A DNA stretch of 64,000 bases, taken from the NCBI GenBank assembly GCA_963674625.2, contig CAXXXO010000002.1:62001-126000 (forward strand), read 5' to 3'. Positions 61,304-64,000 of the stretch are shown piece after piece (position 1 is the first letter of the stretch; the number at the start of each line of letters is the position of its first letter). The notes under the pieces were generated by a model. It had not been told where the DNA came from and ran no database searches. It was given only the letters and a program-made list of their open reading frames with translations. The translations under genes and the position numbers were made by a program. The stretch is from JALHFZ01 sp963674625 (lineage in GTDB: Bacteria; Synergistota; Synergistia; Synergistales; Aminobacteriaceae).

Positions 61304-62076
61304 TTACTCTGAAAAGGGAAGCCGACCTTGTCTATATGAGGAAAGCCGGAAAAATCGTGGCCGATGTTCTCGATATGATCGCCGCCATGATCCGGCCCGG
61401 AATATCCACCGGACATATCGACGATGCGGCCGAGGAGCTTATCCGGGCGGGCGGGGCGACGCCCGCCTTCAAGGGGTATCGCGTACCGGGTATTCCGGTT
61501 CCCTTCCCTTCGGCGGTCTGCGCCTCGATCAACGAGGAGATCGTTCACGGATTCCCTTCGAAGGACCGCATCCTCAAAGAAGGGGATATCCTGAGCATCG
61601 ACGTGGGGACCTGCTATTCGGGGTATTACGGCGACGCCGCCTTTACATACCCTGTCGGTTCTGTCAGCCCGGAGCGGAAAAAACTCCTCGCCGTGACAAG
61701 AGAGAGTCTCGAAAAGGCCATAGAGCAGGCAAGATCCGGCAATACTCTCGGCGACATAGGATACGCCGTGGAAAGCTGGGTAGCTCCCCACGGCTACGGG
61801 CTTGTCCGGGATTATTCCGGTCACGGGATCGGGACCCATCTTCACGAACCTCCCCAGATTCCAAATTACGGTCGCCCGGGGCGGGGCATCACCCTGAAGC
61901 CCGGAATGACCCTTGCCATCGAACCCATGGTCATGGCGGGCGGGGAAGATGTGGAGGTAGGGGAGGACAACTGGATCGTGTTCACCGCCGACCGCTCCGA
62001 TGCCGCTCATTTCGAACGTACGGTTCTCATCAGGGATGGAGAGCCGGAGATCCTGACTCCATGGACATGCAGCTGA
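61300..62076 (+). CDS. map: methionine aminopeptidase, type I
   Basis: Removes initiator Met from nascent proteins. 258 residues; ligands visible: SINEEIVHGFPS (His), SIDVGTCYSGYYGDAA (two Asp), SGHGIGTHLHEPP (His), TLAIEPMV (Glu), and a final Glu near the end. The C-terminus overlaps the KOW gene by 16 bases. Confidence 0.97.
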   Translation: MITLKREADLVYMRKAGKIVADVLDMIAAMIRPGISTGHIDDAAEELIRAGGATPAFKGYRVPGIPVPFPSAVCASINEEIVHGFPSKDRILKEGDILSIDVGTCYSGYYGDAAFTYPVGSVSPERKKLLAVTRESLEKAIEQARSGNTLGDIGYAVESWVAPHGYGLVRDYSGHGIGTHLHEPPQIPNYGRPGRGITLKPGMTLAIEPMVMAGGEDVEVGEDNWIVFTADRSDAAHFERTVLIRDGEPEILTPWTCS

Positions 62077-62378
62077 ATGATTCTTTCGACAGCAACTTGC
62101 GGACAATCGGAAAAATTGTCATATCCCGAAAAGGTAAAGATGCCGGAAGATGGTATGTGATCGTCGGGATTTCAGAGGATGGCCGAAGGGTCTCTCTTGC
62201 GGACGGAAAAAAGTTCACCGTCCTCAGGCCCAAGGCAAAAAACACGATCCACCTTCAGACTACGGGATGGTCATTTGACGAATTGACGCAGGGCATTCTG
62301 ACGGAAAAAAAAATGGATGCAGGAAGATTTCAGGCTCTTCTCGCGGCCCGCGATCGAAATGAACAGCAGGAAGGGTGA
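62061..62378 (+). CDS. KOW-domain RNA-binding protein (L14e/L27e-like)
   Basis: 105-residue protein with an N-terminal KOW motif (IGKIVISRKGKDAGRWYVIVG) resembling eukaryotic/archaeal L14e/L27e; often found between map and infA in Firmicutes and allies. Function is not established; rRNA binding is inferred. The C-terminal 40 residues are charged and probably helical. Start ATG 62061 inside map, with ATG 62067 as alternative. Confidence 0.85.
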   Translation: MDMQLNDSFDSNLRTIGKIVISRKGKDAGRWYVIVGISEDGRRVSLADGKKFTVLRPKAKNTIHLQTTGWSFDELTQGILTEKKMDAGRFQALLAARDRNEQQEG

Positions 62379-62387
62379 AGAAACCGT

Positions 62388-62609
62388 ATGGCGAATAAAG
62401 ACGAAGTGGTAGAAGTGCGGGGAAAAGTGATTGAGCCCCTCCCAAACGCAATGTTCAAGGTGGAGCTCGACAACGGCCATAGAGTTCTCGCTCACGTATC
62501 CGGGAAAATGCGCCTTCACTTCATCCGCATACTTCCGGGGGATAAGGTCCTTGTTGAAATTTCACCCTATGACCTTGCCCGCGGCCGGATTATCTACAGG
62601 TATAAATAA
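62388..62609 (+). CDS. infA: translation initiation factor IF-1
   Basis: IF-1, A-site blocker during initiation. 73 residues, OB fold: EVRGKVIEPLPNAMFKVELD, HRVLAHVSGKMR and SPYDLARGRIIYRYK. Ribosome site GAAGGGTG. Confidence 0.98.
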   Translation: MANKDEVVEVRGKVIEPLPNAMFKVELDNGHRVLAHVSGKMRLHFIRILPGDKVLVEISPYDLARGRIIYRYK

Positions 62610-62664
62610 CGGCAAAAGCAAAAGGGAAGCCCGCCGAAATGTTTCTTTTGCGGGAGATCTCCTG

Positions 62665-62670
62665 TATAAT
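62665..62670 (+). promoter_or_regulatory. candidate -10 box ahead of rpmJ
   Basis: Perfect TATAAT (62665-62670) in the 141-base gap between infA and rpmJ, the largest gap in the superoperon. The best -35 at 17 bases is weak (TTTCTT 62642-62647). A separate TTGACA at 62695-62700 lacks a good -10. No clear terminator precedes it. Confidence 0.4.
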
Positions 62671-62750
62671 AAAACGCTTGAAGCGAAAACGGTATTGACA
62701 GAAGCCCATGGCTGCTGTTTTCAGTTCTTGATCAGAGGAGCGTGAAAGGC

Positions 62751-62876
62751 ATGAAAGTGAGACCGTCGGTAAAACCGATGTGCGAGTTCTGCCGGGTTAT
62801 CCGGCGCAAGGGTGTCGTTCGGATTATCTGCAGCAGAAATCCGCGGCATAAACAGAGACAGGGAGCAAGGAGGTAA
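62751..62876 (+). CDS. rpmJ: 50S ribosomal protein L36
   Basis: 41-residue L36, read directly from the DNA: MKVRPSVKPMCEFC at the start, zinc ligands C11, C14, C27 and H33, ending RHKQRQGARR. It is the zinc (C+) type. Ribosome site GAGGAG (62735-62740). It opens the alpha-operon part: rpmJ-rpsM-rpsK-rpsD. Confidence 0.96.
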   Translation: MKVRPSVKPMCEFCRVIRRKGVVRIICSRNPRHKQRQGARR

Positions 62877-62884
62877 GGCAGGGA

Positions 62885-63262
62885 ATGGCCCGAATCGCCG
62901 GAGTTGACATCCCCCGCGAAAAGCGAGTGGAAATAGCGCTGACCTATATTTTTGGAATTGGTCTTCCGACCTCTCATAAAATTCTTGCCGTCACCGGGGT
63001 GAATCCCGATACCAGGGTGAAGGACCTCACCGACGAGGAGACCCAGAAACTCCGCCGGGAGATCGAGGATAGCTACAAGGTGGAAGGCGACCTGAGAAGA
63101 GAAGTCTCCATGAGCATTAAACGGCTTATGGATATCGGCTGCTACCGCGGCCAGAGACATAAGCTCGGACTTCCCGTCCGGGGGCAGAAGACGAAAACGA
63201 ACGCCCGCACCAGAAAAGGCCCCCGCCGCACTGTGGCAGGCAAGAAGATGGCTACGAAGTAG
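62885..63262 (+). CDS. rpsM: 30S ribosomal protein S13
   Basis: S13 contacts P-site tRNA and L5. 125 residues: ARIAGVDIPREKRVEIALTY, YIFGIG, and the C-terminal basic RGQKTKTNARTRKGPRRTVA. Ribosome site AAGGAGG lies in the end of rpmJ. Confidence 0.98.
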   Translation: MARIAGVDIPREKRVEIALTYIFGIGLPTSHKILAVTGVNPDTRVKDLTDEETQKLRREIEDSYKVEGDLRREVSMSIKRLMDIGCYRGQRHKLGLPVRGQKTKTNARTRKGPRRTVAGKKMATK

Positions 63263-63298
63263 CCTTCACTGAAAAGTTAAACGAGGAGGCTGGAATAA

Positions 63299-63691
63299 GT
63301 GGCCAAGCGTACGGTTCGCAGAGGAAAAAAGAAGGAAAGAAAGAATATAAGCTATGGAGTAGCCCATATCTATTCCACGTTCAACAACACCATCGTGTCC
63401 GTGAGCGACAAGGGCGGCAATGTTCTCGCCTGGGCTTCCGGCGGCAATGTGGGTTTCAAGGGGACCCGGAAATCAACCCCCTTCGCCGCCCAGATCGCCG
63501 CCTCTCAGGTGGCCAAGATGGTCCAGGAGCACGGCGTGCAGGAGATCGACGTGGTGGTGAAAGGCCCCGGTCCGGGAAGAGAATCGGCAATCCGCTCTCT
63601 TCAGGCTGCAGGGCTGCAGGTGAACATGATCAAAGACTCCACCCCCATACCCCATAACGGATGCCGCCCTCCAAAGCGGCGCAGAGTGTAG
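63299..63691 (+). CDS. rpsK: 30S ribosomal protein S11
   Basis: S11 on the 30S platform. 130 residues: NISYGVAHIYSTFNNTIVSV, GPGPGRESAIRSLQAAGL and the ending IPHNGCRPPKRRRV. Start GTG after GAGGAGGC. Confidence 0.98.
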   Translation: MAKRTVRRGKKKERKNISYGVAHIYSTFNNTIVSVSDKGGNVLAWASGGNVGFKGTRKSTPFAAQIAASQVAKMVQEHGVQEIDVVVKGPGPGRESAIRSLQAAGLQVNMIKDSTPIPHNGCRPPKRRRV

Positions 63692-63724
63692 TTTCAAGGT
63701 ATTCAAGGAGGGAAAACATTTCAT

Positions 63725-64000
63725 ATGAGCAGATATATAGGACCTTCGTGCCGGCAGTGCAGAGCGGAGGGGTTGAAGCTCTTCCTCAAGGCCGACCGCT
63801 GCTATTCGGCAAAATGTGCTATCGCGAAGAGCGAAGCGGCCGCTAAAAACACCCGGGTCAAAAAAGGCCGGCCCAGGAACAAGATCAGCGAATACGGCAT
63901 ACGCCTGCGGGAGAAGCAGAAGCTCCGCCGGTTTTACGGCATGAACGAAAAGCAGTTTCATCGCATCTATGAGATCGCCAACAAGCTCCAGGGCCAGACG
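63725..64000 (+). CDS. rpsD: 30S ribosomal protein S4, N-terminal part (3' end outside window)
   Basis: S4, first binder of the 16S 5' domain. 92 residues present. Zinc-type N-terminus with C9, C12, C26 and C31, followed by LREKQKLRRFYGMNEKQF. Start ATG after AAGGAGGG. The frame is open to the window end; rpoA and rplQ would be expected next. Confidence 0.96.
   Translation, partial: MSRYIGPSCRQCRAEGLKLFLKADRCYSAKCAIAKSEAAAKNTRVKKGRPRNKISEYGIRLREKQKLRRFYGMNEKQFHRIYEIANKLQGQT

Noticed and set aside
1..64000. CRISPR arrays, insertion sequences, prophage, toxin-antitoxin or defence islands
   Set aside because: No spaced direct repeats, transposase or integrase motifs, or AT-rich islands were seen; gene packing is tight core-genome housekeeping.

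Overview
This 64 kb window is a dense, entirely plus-strand stretch of a bacterial chromosome, GC-rich, with no insertion sequences, phage genes, CRISPR arrays or other mobile DNA that I can see. No stretch over 300 bases lacks a gene. The gene content (Rex, RidA, MinCDE joined to MreBCD-PBP2-RodA, radical SAM/DUF2344/RNase G, a TreT trehalose synthase with a DUF5752 partner, zinc-type S14/S4/L24) suggests a strict or facultative anaerobe. The phylum Synergistota is my best guess by inference; no database search was possible, so the lineage is moderate confidence only. NTG starts and ATGA/GTGA stop-start overlaps are very common, so most genes sit in long translationally coupled operons.

Layout. 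1-4.4 kb: 3' end of eno, ridA, rex, then yajC-secD-secF (accessory Sec translocase), closed by a strong terminator. 4.4-8.7 kb: a trehalose operon, DUF5752-treT-otsB-otsA, which encodes two independent routes to the disaccharide. 8.8-15.2 kb: a LapA-like membrane protein, recJ, a long Rel (p)ppGpp enzyme, dtd, a metallo-beta-lactamase-fold hydrolase and radC. 15.1-22.3 kb: a shape and division operon, mreB-mreC-mreD-mrdA-minC-minD-minE-rodA. 22.3-36.7 kb: a series rich in RNA metabolism: radical SAM, DUF2344, RNase G, smc, a TrmN6-like methyltransferase, rsmI, metG, tatD, tgt, tsaC. rsmI and metG both show reading-frame problems.

36.7-45.6 kb: a tRNA-Leu(CAG) with its own promoter, a terminator whose 3' half carries a candidate rpoB promoter, then rpoB and rpoC. 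45.6-64 kb: a fused str-S10-spc-alpha ribosomal superoperon in the classical order, from an L7Ae-like protein and rpsL to rpsD (cut by the window end), including fusA, tuf, secY, adk, map, a KOW protein and infA.

I found no convincing undescribed system. The most unusual items are the disrupted reading frames of rsmI and metG 1.3 kb apart, the Rel protein that combines an intact hydrolase site with an acidic QFDD synthetase motif, the doubled trehalose pathway, and the terminator/promoter overlap ahead of rpoB.
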